From positions 124,001-188,000 of the forward strand of contig NZ_QNUH01000006.1 of assembly GCF_003385495.1 (NCBI RefSeq): a DNA stretch of 64,000 nt, given 5' to 3'. Source of the DNA: Chryseobacterium elymi. Its GTDB lineage: Bacteria > Bacteroidota > Bacteroidia > Flavobacteriales > Weeksellaceae. Position 1 is the stretch's first letter. Every line of letters begins with the position of its first letter. Both the position numbers and the translations under genes were made by a program. Under the pieces are notes generated by a model. The model was given only the letters and a program-made list of their open reading frames with translations, had not been told where the DNA came from and did no database searches. Below are positions 31,903-41,303 of this stretch, in pieces.

Positions 31903-34449
31903 ATGGATAAAAAGACACAGACAAAACAGACCGAATCGCCTGATAAAGGCAGAATATTATCTAAGCCGCGCATATTTTTCGGGCTTACCTTTATACTTTT
32001 CTCTGTCGTTCTGGCATTTTCGTTCGTCTCTTATTTGATGAACTGGAAAGCAGATCAGAGCCAGGCAGGAACTATGACCGACAAAACTATAAAATCTTCA
32101 AATATTTTTGGGAAGGTGGGCGATTGGCTGGGAAATATTTTTATATTCGAAAGCATCGGGATCGCATCGTTCATCATTGCCTTTCTATTTTTGGTTGTGG
32201 GAACCTTGATTCTTAAAAAAAGAACCTTCAAACCTTGGAAAACCATCGGACATTCTTTGTTTTTCATCTGCTGGCTTCCTATTTTTATGGGAGCAGTGAC
32301 TAAAGGACAAGGTGTTTTGGGAGGTGTTTACGGATACCAGATCATGGATTATCTGAATGCTATCATTGGCCCTGTAGGACTTTGGGTGGTACTTGTTTCA
32401 AGCATTCTTTTATATTTCATTTTGGAATTCAATCTTCGTCCGAGCTCTATTAAAGCTAAGCTGGACAAGATCAATGACAGTACAATCGGCAAAGTTAAAT
32501 CCATGATGCCAAGTTCCGAGGAAAACTTTGAGGCAGATACCGAACTTGAAGAGGAAGCTGCAGAAGCCGGCCAGAATGTTACCGTTACAGACGTTTCAAA
32601 TAAAGCAAAAACTAAAGAGCAGGAACCGATAAACGTTCCTAAAGGATTTCCGGAAGTTCAACCCCTAACAGACCCGGAAACTATAGTAACGCCTAATCAA
32701 ACTTCTTTCGAAGAGGAAAAAAAGCCTGTCAGCTTAAATCTGAATGCAAAACCTTATGTTCCTACTTCAACTCCGGAACAGGCTTTTGATGTAACACCGG
32801 TAAGTCCGGCTATTAGTCCGGTTCCACCAGTTTCTACCCCAGCGCAGGATAACATTAAATTTAATGTAGAGATCGCTCCGGTAGTAGATGTACTGGATGA
32901 TTCGGACAGAAAATCACAGGAACTTGTAGAAAAACACGGACTGTATGATCATAAACTTGATCTGGCGGGTTTCCAAATGCCTACAGTGGAATTGCTGAAA
33001 GATTACGGAAGCGAAGAAATCTCAATTAACCAGGAGGAATTAGAAGAAAATAAAAATAAAATTGTAGGCCTTTTAAAGAACTTCAATGTCGGCATCTCCG
33101 AGATCAAGGCAACGATAGGACCAACGGTTACTTTATATGAAATTGTTCCGGAAGCCGGAATCAGAGTGTCAGCTATTAAAAAACTTCAGGATGATATTGC
33201 CCTGAACCTTTCTGCCTTAGGAATCAGAATCATTGCCCCAATGCCTGGAAAAGGAACGATAGGAATTGAAGTGCCGAGGAAAAATCCTACGATGGTTTCC
33301 ATGCGTTCTGTTATTGCTTCTCACAAATTCCAGAATACGGACATGGATCTCCCTGTAGTTTTCGGAAAAACTATTTCTAATGAGGTATTCATGGCCGATC
33401 TTTCAAAAATGCCTCACTTACTGATGGCAGGTGCTACAGGTCAGGGTAAGTCTGTAGGAATTAATGCCATTCTTACTTCTCTCCTCTATAAAAAACATCC
33501 AAGCGAACTCAAATTCGTTATGGTAGATCCTAAAAAGGTGGAACTTTCATTATACTCAAAAATTGAAAGACATTATCTGGCTAAACTTCCTGATGCTGAT
33601 GAAGCGATTATCACAGACACTAATAAGGTGATTAATACCCTGAATTCACTTTGCATAGAAATGGATACAAGATATGACCTTCTTAAAAATGCATTCTGTA
33701 AAAACTTAAAGGAATACAACAAAAAGTTTACGGAAAGAAAATTAAATCCTGAAAACGGACACCGTTTTCTCCCTTATATTGTATTGGTTGTAGACGAATT
33801 TGCCGACCTTATCATGACCGCAGGTAAAGAAGTTGAGCTTCCGATCGCCAGACTCGCGCAGCTTGCAAGAGCCGTAGGAATTCACCTGATTGTTGCTACG
33901 CAGAGACCTTCTGTCAATGTAATTACGGGTATGATCAAGGCTAACTTCCCGGCAAGGGCTGCCTTCAGAGTAATTTCCAGTGTGGATTCAAGGACTATTC
34001 TGGATTCCCCGGGTGCAGACCAGTTGATCGGTAAAGGTGATATGCTTTATTTCAACGGAAATGAGATCTTAAGACTTCAGTGTGCATTCGTAGATACACC
34101 TGAAGTGGAAAGATTGGCAGAATATATCGGCGAGCAGAAAGGTTATTCATCCGCATTCCTGCTTCCTGAATTTGTGTCTGAAGATTCTACCAGTACAGTA
34201 GGTGCTTTTGATCCGAATGAAAAGGATGCCTTGTTTGAAGAAGCTGCAAGAATTATTGTTTCTACACAGCAGGGATCTACTTCTATGCTACAGAGACAGC
34301 TGAAACTGGGCTACAACAGAGCAGGCCGAATTATGGACCAGCTTGAAGCCTCTGGTATCGTGGGAGGATTTAATGGCGCAAAAGCAAGAGAGGTGATTAT
34401 CAGTGATCTACATTCTTTGGAACAGTTTTTGGAAGATTTGCGTAGTTAA
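31903..34449 (+). CDS. ftsK: DNA translocase FtsK
   Basis: A septum-located motor that pumps chromosome termini apart and triggers dimer resolution by XerCD. The 848 residues have an N-terminal four-helix membrane domain (ILFSVVLAFSFVSYLMNW, IASFIIAFLFLVVGTLIL and two more), a Pro-rich acidic linker (about residues 200-340), and the motor: alpha domain EISEIKATIGPTVTLYEIVP, Walker A MAGATGQGKSVGIN at about residue 509, Walker B IVLVVDEFADLIMTAGKE at about 629, then ARAVGIHLIVATQRPSVNVI. The C-terminal gamma winged helix (STSMLQRQLKLGYNRAGRIM) recognises orienting DNA sequences. It is followed at once by a LolA-like gene. Confidence 0.97.
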   Translation: MDKKTQTKQTESPDKGRILSKPRIFFGLTFILFSVVLAFSFVSYLMNWKADQSQAGTMTDKTIKSSNIFGKVGDWLGNIFIFESIGIASFIIAFLFLVVGTLILKKRTFKPWKTIGHSLFFICWLPIFMGAVTKGQGVLGGVYGYQIMDYLNAIIGPVGLWVVLVSSILLYFILEFNLRPSSIKAKLDKINDSTIGKVKSMMPSSEENFEADTELEEEAAEAGQNVTVTDVSNKAKTKEQEPINVPKGFPEVQPLTDPETIVTPNQTSFEEEKKPVSLNLNAKPYVPTSTPEQAFDVTPVSPAISPVPPVSTPAQDNIKFNVEIAPVVDVLDDSDRKSQELVEKHGLYDHKLDLAGFQMPTVELLKDYGSEEISINQEELEENKNKIVGLLKNFNVGISEIKATIGPTVTLYEIVPEAGIRVSAIKKLQDDIALNLSALGIRIIAPMPGKGTIGIEVPRKNPTMVSMRSVIASHKFQNTDMDLPVVFGKTISNEVFMADLSKMPHLLMAGATGQGKSVGINAILTSLLYKKHPSELKFVMVDPKKVELSLYSKIERHYLAKLPDADEAIITDTNKVINTLNSLCIEMDTRYDLLKNAFCKNLKEYNKKFTERKLNPENGHRFLPYIVLVVDEFADLIMTAGKEVELPIARLAQLARAVGIHLIVATQRPSVNVITGMIKANFPARAAFRVISSVDSRTILDSPGADQLIGKGDMLYFNGNEILRLQCAFVDTPEVERLAEYIGEQKGYSSAFLLPEFVSEDSTSTVGAFDPNEKDALFEEAARIIVSTQQGSTSMLQRQLKLGYNRAGRIMDQLEASGIVGGFNGAKAREVIISDLHSLEQFLEDLRS

Positions 34450-34513
34450 AGGAAAAATGCTTTATAAATTAAACCTTGAAGCATTAGAATGTTTAAAGTT
34501 ATTAAATAAGAAA

Positions 34514-35161
34514 ATGAAAAATATTATTTCAAAAGTTATAGTCGGAAGTTTTGTAATAGGTGCTGTAGGATTTGCCCATGCACAAAAAATTGATGCAAAA
34601 GCTAAAAAAATTCTTGACGATATCACAGCCAACTACAAATCTAAAAAGAATTCTTACTTCAAGTTTTCTTTCGGAACTGGTGTGAATGGACAGGTGACGA
34701 AAACAGAACCGGGAATTTACTATTCTGCAGGAGATAAATACAAGCTGAAGATCATGGATACTGAACAGATCTTCGACGGAAGCAAAATCTACAATATCAA
34801 TGCAGATGACATGGAGGTAACCATTGCAAAACCTAACGGAAGCAGCAGCATGTTCTCCCCTATCAATTATCTTTCAACCTACAGAAATGATTATAATGTA
34901 ACTTATAACGGGAAAAAGAATGTAAACGGAGTGAATGCAGATTTCATTCAATTAACTCCTGTAAAATCCAACGGAATTCAACACGTCTATCTTTTTGTAG
35001 ATTCTGCGAAAAAGCAGATGGTGAAACTGGAGCAGCACGGAAATAATAAAGATGTAGCTGTAATTGCCATCAAGGAATACAAGGAAAATCAGACCCTGGA
35101 TGCTAATATGTTTGTTTTTGATAAGAATAAGTTTAAAAACTACATCATCACAGAGCTTTAA
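34514..35161 (+). CDS. LolA-like outer membrane lipoprotein carrier protein
   Basis: A periplasmic protein of the LolA/LolB fold, likely involved in moving lipoproteins or lipids between membranes. The start at ATG 34514 gives signal MKNIISKVIVGSFVIGAVGF-AHAQ; an in-frame ATG 37 codons upstream overlaps ftsK and is rejected. The mature part begins with the helix KIDAKAKKILDDITANYKSK, then FKFSFGTGVNGQVTKTEPGI and GDKYKLKIMDTEQIFDGSKI, YNINADDMEV, which is the standard LolA beta sheet. It lies 64 nt behind ftsK, a conserved neighbourhood in Bacteroidota, and has its own terminator after it. Confidence 0.85.
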   Translation: MKNIISKVIVGSFVIGAVGFAHAQKIDAKAKKILDDITANYKSKKNSYFKFSFGTGVNGQVTKTEPGIYYSAGDKYKLKIMDTEQIFDGSKIYNINADDMEVTIAKPNGSSSMFSPINYLSTYRNDYNVTYNGKKNVNGVNADFIQLTPVKSNGIQHVYLFVDSAKKQMVKLEQHGNNKDVAVIAIKEYKENQTLDANMFVFDKNKFKNYIITEL

Positions 35162-35227
35162 AGGAGAAAAAGGGAAAAGAGTCATTTACTTCTTCACCTG
35201 TTAAATAAAAAGTAATAAAAATATAAG

Positions 35228-35255
35228 AGCCACAAGTAAAACTTTGTGGCTTTTT
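35228..35255 (+). terminator. Intrinsic terminator after the LolA-like gene
   Basis: AGCCACAA (35228-35235) pairs with TTGTGGCT (35244-35251), followed by TTTT. It lies between the LolA-like stop and the promoter of the LptF/G-like gene. Confidence 0.8.
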
Positions 35256-35258
35256 GAT

Positions 35259-35266
35259 TAATTTTG
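35259..35266 (+). promoter_or_regulatory. -7 element directly before the LptF/G-like gene
   Basis: TAATTTTG fits TAnnTTTG and ends only 4 nt before the ATG at 35271, suggesting a leaderless or almost leaderless mRNA. Confidence 0.45.
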
Positions 35267-35270
35267 GCGC

Positions 35271-36725
35271 ATGTTAAAAATACTAGACCGATATATCATA
35301 AAAACCTTCTTTGGACCGTTTTTCTTTATATTCAGCGTTTTGTTTTTCATCTTTATTGTAAACATTATCTGGGTTCAGCTGGGGCAGTTCATGGGAAAAG
35401 GATTAAGCTACTGGCAGATCCTTAAACTTCTTTTTTACCTTGGAGTGAGCGTTATCAGTATGGTACTGCCGCTTACGATCCTTTTGGCGAGCATCATGTC
35501 CTTCGGTGAGTTTGGAGAGCGGTATGAACTCGCAGCAATGAAGGCCGCAGGAATTTCCCTTACAAGAGTAATGGCACCCCTGATGGGAATATCAATCATA
35601 CTAGCGGTCATGCTTTTCTTTTTCTCCAACAACATTATTCCTGATTTTCAGAAAAAGGCAAAAAACATGCTTTTCAATATTGCACAAACCAAACCGGCGC
35701 TTAATTTTACGCCCGGACAGTTCATCGATCAGATTCCTGGGTATATGGTAAAGTTTGATAAAATCAATGGTGAAAATGGTGAAAGCATTGAAGGCGTTTT
35801 TATACATAGAAAAGCCGGCACTTATGAAAATCAGCAGTCTATTGTGGCAGAAAAAGGAAAATTTGTGCCTGCAGCTAATAAAAACTATCTGAAGCTGGAG
35901 CTTTATAATGGTTATATACTTGAAGACAATTTTGCAGGAAAAGGTGAGAATGTAAGACTGAAACAACCCGATCAGTCCATCAAATTTGACACTTTAGTTT
36001 CACACTTTGACATCAGCGAGATCATTAACAAGGCCATTGAAAAGGAGCAGATTACGGACGATTACCGTTTTCAGACGTATGGTCAGCTTAATGGAACGGT
36101 TGCTAAAAATAAGAAAGAGAATGCCACATTTTTTTCAAATATCGGTGCTGATGTTTTGAGCCAGACCAATTCCGTGATCAGTTATATGGATATAACGAAA
36201 TCCAAAGCAGTTGCAAAACAACAGATCAAGCTGGATACCGTAAAGGAACAGAAAAAACTGGAGATCATCTCTAATGCCTATAACAGGCTGGATAATCTGA
36301 AATCTACATCCATGGGGAAAAAGAGTGAATTCAGCTCAAACGTAAAATACTTCAGCAAGGTTGTTATTTACCAGCAGAGAATTATTTCTTATTCCGTAAC
36401 GTGTATTATCTTTTTCCTGATTGGAGCCAGTTTAGGATCCATTATCAGAAAAGGAGGAATGGGACTTCCGGTAATCATCGCAATCGTTATTTTCATCGTT
36501 TTTTATGTAATGAATCTTGGTATTGAAAACATTGCATGGGGAGGCGGAATGAATCCCTATCTGGCAGCATGGCTTCCTAACCTTATCCTTCTGCCATTCG
36601 GAGTATGGATGACCTATAAAGCGCTTACCGATTCACAATTATTTGATGCTGAAAAATATAAAGCAGTCTTCAAACCAATCACAAAGAGATTCTCAAAAAA
36701 CAAAGAACATCAGAGATATCAGTAA
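35271..36725 (+). CDS. LptF/LptG family permease
   Basis: Inner-membrane permease of the lipopolysaccharide export machine. The 484 residues begin MLKILDRYIIKTFFGPFFFI with the first helix, followed by ILKLLFYLGVSVISMVLPLT and the conserved FGEFGERYELAAMKAAGISL coupling region that touches the LptB ATPase. A periplasmic jelly roll with insertions (residues 130-360, NFTPGQFIDQIPGYMVKFDK) is flanked by helices. The last three helices are in VTCIIFFLIGASLGSIIRKG, LPVIIAIVIFIVFYVMNLGI and AAWLPNLILLPFGVWMTYKA. Whether it is the LptF or LptG partner cannot be told. A terminator follows. Confidence 0.92.
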   Translation: MLKILDRYIIKTFFGPFFFIFSVLFFIFIVNIIWVQLGQFMGKGLSYWQILKLLFYLGVSVISMVLPLTILLASIMSFGEFGERYELAAMKAAGISLTRVMAPLMGISIILAVMLFFFSNNIIPDFQKKAKNMLFNIAQTKPALNFTPGQFIDQIPGYMVKFDKINGENGESIEGVFIHRKAGTYENQQSIVAEKGKFVPAANKNYLKLELYNGYILEDNFAGKGENVRLKQPDQSIKFDTLVSHFDISEIINKAIEKEQITDDYRFQTYGQLNGTVAKNKKENATFFSNIGADVLSQTNSVISYMDITKSKAVAKQQIKLDTVKEQKKLEIISNAYNRLDNLKSTSMGKKSEFSSNVKYFSKVVIYQQRIISYSVTCIIFFLIGASLGSIIRKGGMGLPVIIAIVIFIVFYVMNLGIENIAWGGGMNPYLAAWLPNLILLPFGVWMTYKALTDSQLFDAEKYKAVFKPITKRFSKNKEHQRYQ

Positions 36726-36760
36726 TTCTCTATTAAACGATTTAAAAATTAAAGATATTT

Positions 36761-36785
36761 AGTCCCGGTATTTCCGGGGCTTTTT
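36761..36785 (+). terminator. Intrinsic terminator of the LptF/G-like gene
   Basis: AGTCCCGG (36761-36768) pairs with CCGGGGCT (36774-36781; one G-T pair), loop TATTT, followed by T-rich DNA. Confidence 0.8.
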
Positions 36786-36843
36786 ATTGGAAGCTGTAGT
36801 ATTTAACCTGAGTTCGGGATAGGAAAACACCTGAAATTGTATT

Positions 36844-37022
36844 TTTATCGCAAAGGCAAACAAAGCAGATCTTTTGACATGTTAATAAGAAAAACAAGGG
36901 CATTTCATTCAGCAAAGTAAGACCAATACATTTTCCCTGTATTGCTTAAGTGAAACGGCTTTGTCTATCTTAAAAAATTAAATGAATGCTTTTTAAAGCT
37001 TTTGTTTACCCTTGCGTTTAAT
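36844..37022. repeat. 179-bp imperfect palindromic element
   Basis: The arms 36844-36865 (ATCGCAAAGGCAAACAAAG) and 37000-37022 (reverse complement contains ACGCAAGGGTAAACAAAAG) match at about 17 of 22 positions. The interior has no ORF. It fills most of the ~385-bp gap before the 37112 gene. Cores of 'CGCAAAG' words are common in intergenic repeats of this bacterial group. Confidence 0.45.
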
Positions 37023-37111
37023 TTAATCCTTATCCCGTATTCAGGTTATTTATTTCTTTTTGTTATAAGTTATAAAAGCTATATTTACAAAAGTTTGTTA
37101 AAAACAATAAT

Positions 37112-37903
37112 ATGAAAAAAACATTACTATTTAGCCTGTTTACATTGATATCATTCAATACCTATGCACAGGAAGACCACACAGATTATGAATTGAGAAC
37201 CGATGAAAAATACGGTTATATTATCGATAAGGGTGGAAAGAAAATTGAAGGAATTGTAAGACTGAACGGAGATGCTATGAACCCGTGGAGCAATCAGAAA
37301 AAAGTAAAATTCGTGGCAGTGTCGGATATCGATAAGTCCAAGAAGAAACAAAAGTTCAAGACCCTCGATCCGGACGACATTAAAGAATATGTTGCCTTTG
37401 ATGAGAACAATGATGAAAGACATTTTGAAATGATCAAGTATACCAATACCAAAGAAGGCTTTAATACAGCTACCGGAGGTTTAAGTGGGAATATCAAAGC
37501 ATTCAATAACCTTACAAAAAGTAATCAGTTTGCAGAAGTGGTAAAAGACGGTAAGATCAAAGTCTATAAATTATACGGCTACCCTACCACATTCTCCGCC
37601 GGCGGCCAGATCGCAGTAGCAGAAAAGGAAACAGAAAGAATGAGAAATTCCCCTTCTTACATTTATTCTAAAAAAGGAGGTAAGATTGAGGAACTGACTC
37701 TAGCCAAAGCCAAAATGATCATTGCAGACTGCAGCTATGCAAAAGGCAAGTTAACAAGCGGCTCTTATGCCTCGCTTAAAAATGATGAAAAGAAACGATC
37801 AGGGTTAGGAAAACTGATCAAAAGCCAGATTGACGATGTGATGTCCAATGTCCCGCAAATTGTGGAAGAAGTTATCACGGATTACAACGAAAACTGTAAA
37901 TAA
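37112..37903 (+). CDS. Exported hypothetical protein
   Basis: A 263-residue protein with a standard signal peptide (MKKTLLFSLFTLISFNTYAQ). After it: a Lys/Asp-rich segment YELRTDEKYGYIIDKGGKKI, KKVKFVAVSDIDKSKKKQKF, a possible small beta-domain, and a C-terminal helical part (LTLAKAKMIIADCSYAKGKL, LGKLIKSQIDDVMSNVPQIV) with cysteines. I do not recognise the family. It would be periplasmic or surface-bound. It stands alone between a repeat element and a strong terminator. Confidence 0.6.
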   Translation: MKKTLLFSLFTLISFNTYAQEDHTDYELRTDEKYGYIIDKGGKKIEGIVRLNGDAMNPWSNQKKVKFVAVSDIDKSKKKQKFKTLDPDDIKEYVAFDENNDERHFEMIKYTNTKEGFNTATGGLSGNIKAFNNLTKSNQFAEVVKDGKIKVYKLYGYPTTFSAGGQIAVAEKETERMRNSPSYIYSKKGGKIEELTLAKAKMIIADCSYAKGKLTSGSYASLKNDEKKRSGLGKLIKSQIDDVMSNVPQIVEEVITDYNENCK

Positions 37904-37914
37904 AAACTAAGTAC

Positions 37915-37943
37915 AGAGACTTTCCATTGAAAGTCTCTTTTTT
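37915..37943 (+). terminator. Intrinsic terminator
   Basis: AGAGACTTTC (37915-37924) pairs perfectly with GAAAGTCTCT (37929-37938), loop CATT, followed by a run of T. Confidence 0.9.
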
Positions 37944-37991
37944 GTTGCTGTAGAATTTTTGTAATTTTATAAACCTCCAAATAGCTATCAT

Positions 37992-38633
37992 ATGAGAACA
38001 ATGCTCATCGCAGCTATACTGTTGCTTGCTTTTTCGTGTAAAAAAGACAAAAATAAGGCAACTCATACGACATCTGTTTCCACTAACAGCATGATTCTAA
38101 AAAAGAATCCACCCCAGAAACATACAGCTGACTCTATAGCCGAAATAAAAAAGGAATATGGTATTCTTCAGACACACCTGGAGGCAAAAAAATTGAGATC
38201 CAATGGTTTTACATATAACTGTAACGAAGAACCCTCAGGAGAAGCTACTTTCTTTTCGGATAAGGATGAAGTTAAAATAATAGAACATTTTTATACTGAA
38301 CACAGTCATTTTTCAGCATCTGAAAAATATTTCATTAAAAACGGAGAACCCTTCTTCATATTTAAAAAAGAAACCGTGTGGAGTTTTGATGGCGGAACGC
38401 CGGAAAAGCCAATCACTAAAGATGACATTACAGAAACGCGCATCTATCTTCAGAATAATAAACCTCTGAAATGTCTTGAAAAGAAATACAGCATAAGATC
38501 GGATAGCAAAGAAAAGAATATTTCGGATCAAATCTCCGGAAAAGAAATTCAGTGCAGTCCAGGTGAACTTTTAAAAACCTATCAGTCCCTGTTGAAACAT
38601 AAAAATCAGAAAGGAGAAATAAAATGTCTGTAA
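37992..38633 (+). CDS. Lipoprotein of unknown function
   Basis: A 213-residue protein with a short signal and lipobox (MRTMLIAAILLLAFSC). The cysteine is followed by KKDKNKATH, without the acidic run that marks surface export, so it may face the periplasm. The rest is charged and helix/strand mixed (LQTHLEAKKLRSNGFTYNCN, VKIIEHFYTEHSHFSASEKY, PFFIFKKETVWSFDGG). A pattern like FF...EV..I.H...EHS hints at a small lipoprotein fold seen in other Chryseobacterium-like genomes, but no family is recognised. A later ATG at codon 4 is possible. Confidence 0.6.
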   Translation: MRTMLIAAILLLAFSCKKDKNKATHTTSVSTNSMILKKNPPQKHTADSIAEIKKEYGILQTHLEAKKLRSNGFTYNCNEEPSGEATFFSDKDEVKIIEHFYTEHSHFSASEKYFIKNGEPFFIFKKETVWSFDGGTPEKPITKDDITETRIYLQNNKPLKCLEKKYSIRSDSKEKNISDQISGKEIQCSPGELLKTYQSLLKHKNQKGEIKCL

Positions 38634-38635
38634 AC

Positions 38636-38663
38636 AAAAGAGGCTTCATATGAAACCTCTTTT
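38636..38663. terminator. Bidirectional terminator between convergent genes
   Basis: AAAAGAGG (38636-38643) pairs with CCTCTTTT (38656-38663), and the inner palindrome TTCATATGAA extends the hairpin across one mismatch. A T-run follows on the plus strand. It lies between the lipoprotein gene and frr, which converge. Confidence 0.8.
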
Positions 38664-38681
38664 TTATTTTTAAATCTAAAA

Positions 38682-39236
38682 TTATACTTTCATAATTTCA
38701 GCTTCTTTCGTCTTAAGATGCTCGTCACAAAGTTTTACATATTTGTCAGTAAAAGCCTGGATCTCGTCCTCCACACCCTTTACAACATCTTCAGAAATAC
38801 CTTCTAACTTTTTAAGTTCTTTCAACCCGTCCTGTCTCGCATTTCTTACTGTTACTTTGGTACTTTCAGCTTCTACTTTAGCCTGCTTTGCAAGTTCTCT
38901 TCTTCTCTCCTCTGTTAAAGGCGGAACGTTAAGAATGATATTTTCTCCGTTATTAGAAGGTGCAAAACCTAAGTTCGAATTGATGATTGCTTTCTCAATA
39001 GCACCGATAGCAGTTCTGTCCCAAGGCTGAATAGAAATAGTCATTGCGTCCGGTACAGAAACATTCGCAACCTGGTTCAGAGGAGTTGGAGCTCCATAGT
39101 ATTCCACCATTACATCCTGAACCATTGCCGTAGAAGCACGTCCTGCTCTAATTCTTTGAAATGCATGATCCAAGTGCTTTACAGCAGCGTCCATGTCGTG
39201 CTTTACAGATTCTAATATAAGATCTAATTCTTCCAT
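38682..39236 (-). CDS. frr: Ribosome recycling factor
   Basis: RRF works with EF-G to split the post-termination ribosome. The start ATG 39236 gives 184 residues, the usual length; an in-frame ATG 10 codons upstream is not supported. Features: KHLDHAFQRIRAGRASTAMV (first helix with the R-x-G-R-A-S motif), PLNQVANVSVPDAMTISIQP, AIGAIEKAIINSNLGFAPSN, and IILNVPPLTEERRRELAKQA then AKVEAESTKVTVRNARQDGL. It lies 117 nt downstream of pyrH on the same strand; the pyrH-frr pair is conserved in most bacteria. Confidence 0.98.
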   Translation of the reverse strand: MEELDLILESVKHDMDAAVKHLDHAFQRIRAGRASTAMVQDVMVEYYGAPTPLNQVANVSVPDAMTISIQPWDRTAIGAIEKAIINSNLGFAPSNNGENIILNVPPLTEERRRELAKQAKVEAESTKVTVRNARQDGLKELKKLEGISEDVVKGVEDEIQAFTDKYVKLCDEHLKTKEAEIMKV

Positions 39237-39353
39237 TATATAGTTAAAATTTGATAAATTACACATTTTTATAAATGATGATTGATAAGTAATAAATGAT
39301 CAGTAATGAATAAAATTCAAATTATTAAATTTTTCAATTACTTAATCCATCAC

Positions 39354-40070
<717 letters not shown>

Positions 40071-40179
40071 TTAATAAGCTTTACCGGAGTAATTTTCTCC
40101 GAAATTTAATTTTGCAAATATAATCATTAAAAATATTGAATAAAGAAAAATATTTACGCAGAAATAATGTCAGAAATAT

Positions 40180-40209
40180 TTTGATAAGTACGAAAAAGGA
40201 TTATTTTTG
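40180..40209 (+). promoter_or_regulatory. Promoter of porQ (and cmk)
   Basis: TTTG (40180-40183), 18 nt, TATTTTTG (40202-40209): a near-perfect Bacteroidota promoter. The porQ start codon lies 18 nt further on. Confidence 0.7.
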
Positions 40210-40227
40210 CATTAATTATAAATTGAA

Positions 40228-41220
40228 TTGAAGAAAATTGTCATTTTTTCATTATTTCTATCAGGAATTGTTTCTTATGCACAAACAGGAACAAATGTTT
40301 ATCCTTTCTTAAACATCCCTGTATCTGCCAGACAGGCTGCCTTAGGTGGCGATGCAATTTCCATCAGAGATCATGATGTTTCCTTTGCTATTGCAAACCC
40401 GGCCCTCTTAAATAAAGATTCAGACAAACAGCTTTCAGTGAATGCCGCAGCTTACTTGGCTGACTCCAAATATGGAACTGTTGCCTATGCCAGAGACTTT
40501 GATAATGGACATATGGCAACTATCAATGCCAGATACATGACCTACGGAAGCATTCCCAGAACCGATGAAAGCGGCGAACAAAACGGCGAATTCAAAGCTT
40601 CAGATGTAGCAATAGGTGCAGGCTATGCTTATCAGTTCGAAGAAGACTGGACTATTGGTGGTGGCATCAATTTCATTACTTCAAAAATTGACAACTATAC
40701 TTCTTCTGCCATCTCCGGAACTGCAGGAGTTACCTACCATAATAAAAAGAACAAAGAAGTTCTTTCCCTTGTCATGAGGAATTTTGGCTTTCAGCTGAAA
40801 TCATTCAACGGAACCAGGGAAGACCTTCCGTTCAGGGTAGATCTCGGATATACCAGAATTCTTAAGGCTATTCCACTTGCCGTTACCATTACGGCCCACG
40901 ATCTTCAACAGTTTGATATTTCTTCGGAATATAATGTGAACGGTCAGGAAGTAGGCTTCGGAAGAAAGCTGGCAGACCACTTTTCTATAGGAGCAGAACT
41001 TTTTCCTGAAAAAAGTTTCAATATCAGGCTTGGGTATAATGCGAAAAGAGGAAACGAACTTGCCGTGGCAGATCAGAGAAATTTTTCGGGACTTTCAGGC
41101 GGATTTGGAATTAAATTACGAAGATTTCGTATAGACTATGCCCATATCCGTTATCACAACTCATCCAACGTCAACCAGATAGGAATCTCTATGGACCTTA
41201 GCAGCCACGCAGGAGAGTAA
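40228..41220 (+). CDS. porQ: Type IX secretion system protein PorQ
   Basis: PorQ is an outer-membrane beta-barrel protein of the PorV/FadL type that helps the type IX secretion system anchor or process proteins at the surface. The start is TTG (40228) giving MKKIVIFSLFLSGIVSYAQ as signal peptide; no ATG gives one. The mature start NVYPFLNIPVSARQAALGGD is the PorQ/PorV hallmark, and strands alternate to the C-terminus (KLRRFRIDYAHIRYHNSSN, VNQIGISMDL). Length (330) is normal. It is followed by cmk, an arrangement known for Flavobacteriia. The promoter is at 40180. Confidence 0.92.
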   Translation: MKKIVIFSLFLSGIVSYAQTGTNVYPFLNIPVSARQAALGGDAISIRDHDVSFAIANPALLNKDSDKQLSVNAAAYLADSKYGTVAYARDFDNGHMATINARYMTYGSIPRTDESGEQNGEFKASDVAIGAGYAYQFEEDWTIGGGINFITSKIDNYTSSAISGTAGVTYHNKKNKEVLSLVMRNFGFQLKSFNGTREDLPFRVDLGYTRILKAIPLAVTITAHDLQQFDISSEYNVNGQEVGFGRKLADHFSIGAELFPEKSFNIRLGYNAKRGNELAVADQRNFSGLSGGFGIKLRRFRIDYAHIRYHNSSNVNQIGISMDLSSHAGE

Positions 41221-41303
41221 TTCCAAAACGAAAATTTACATAACAATATAGATTTTCTTCTGTACAACCTTGATTTTTTAAAAAAATTCTTGAAATTTGC
41301 GGT

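Noticed and set aside
31903..32267. Reverse-strand open frame overlapping the ftsK start
   Set aside because: Antisense of the membrane-helix region of ftsK with no independent support.
34403..34513. N-terminal extension of the LolA-like protein overlapping ftsK
   Set aside because: The extension destroys the signal peptide; the ATG at 34514 gives a normal one.
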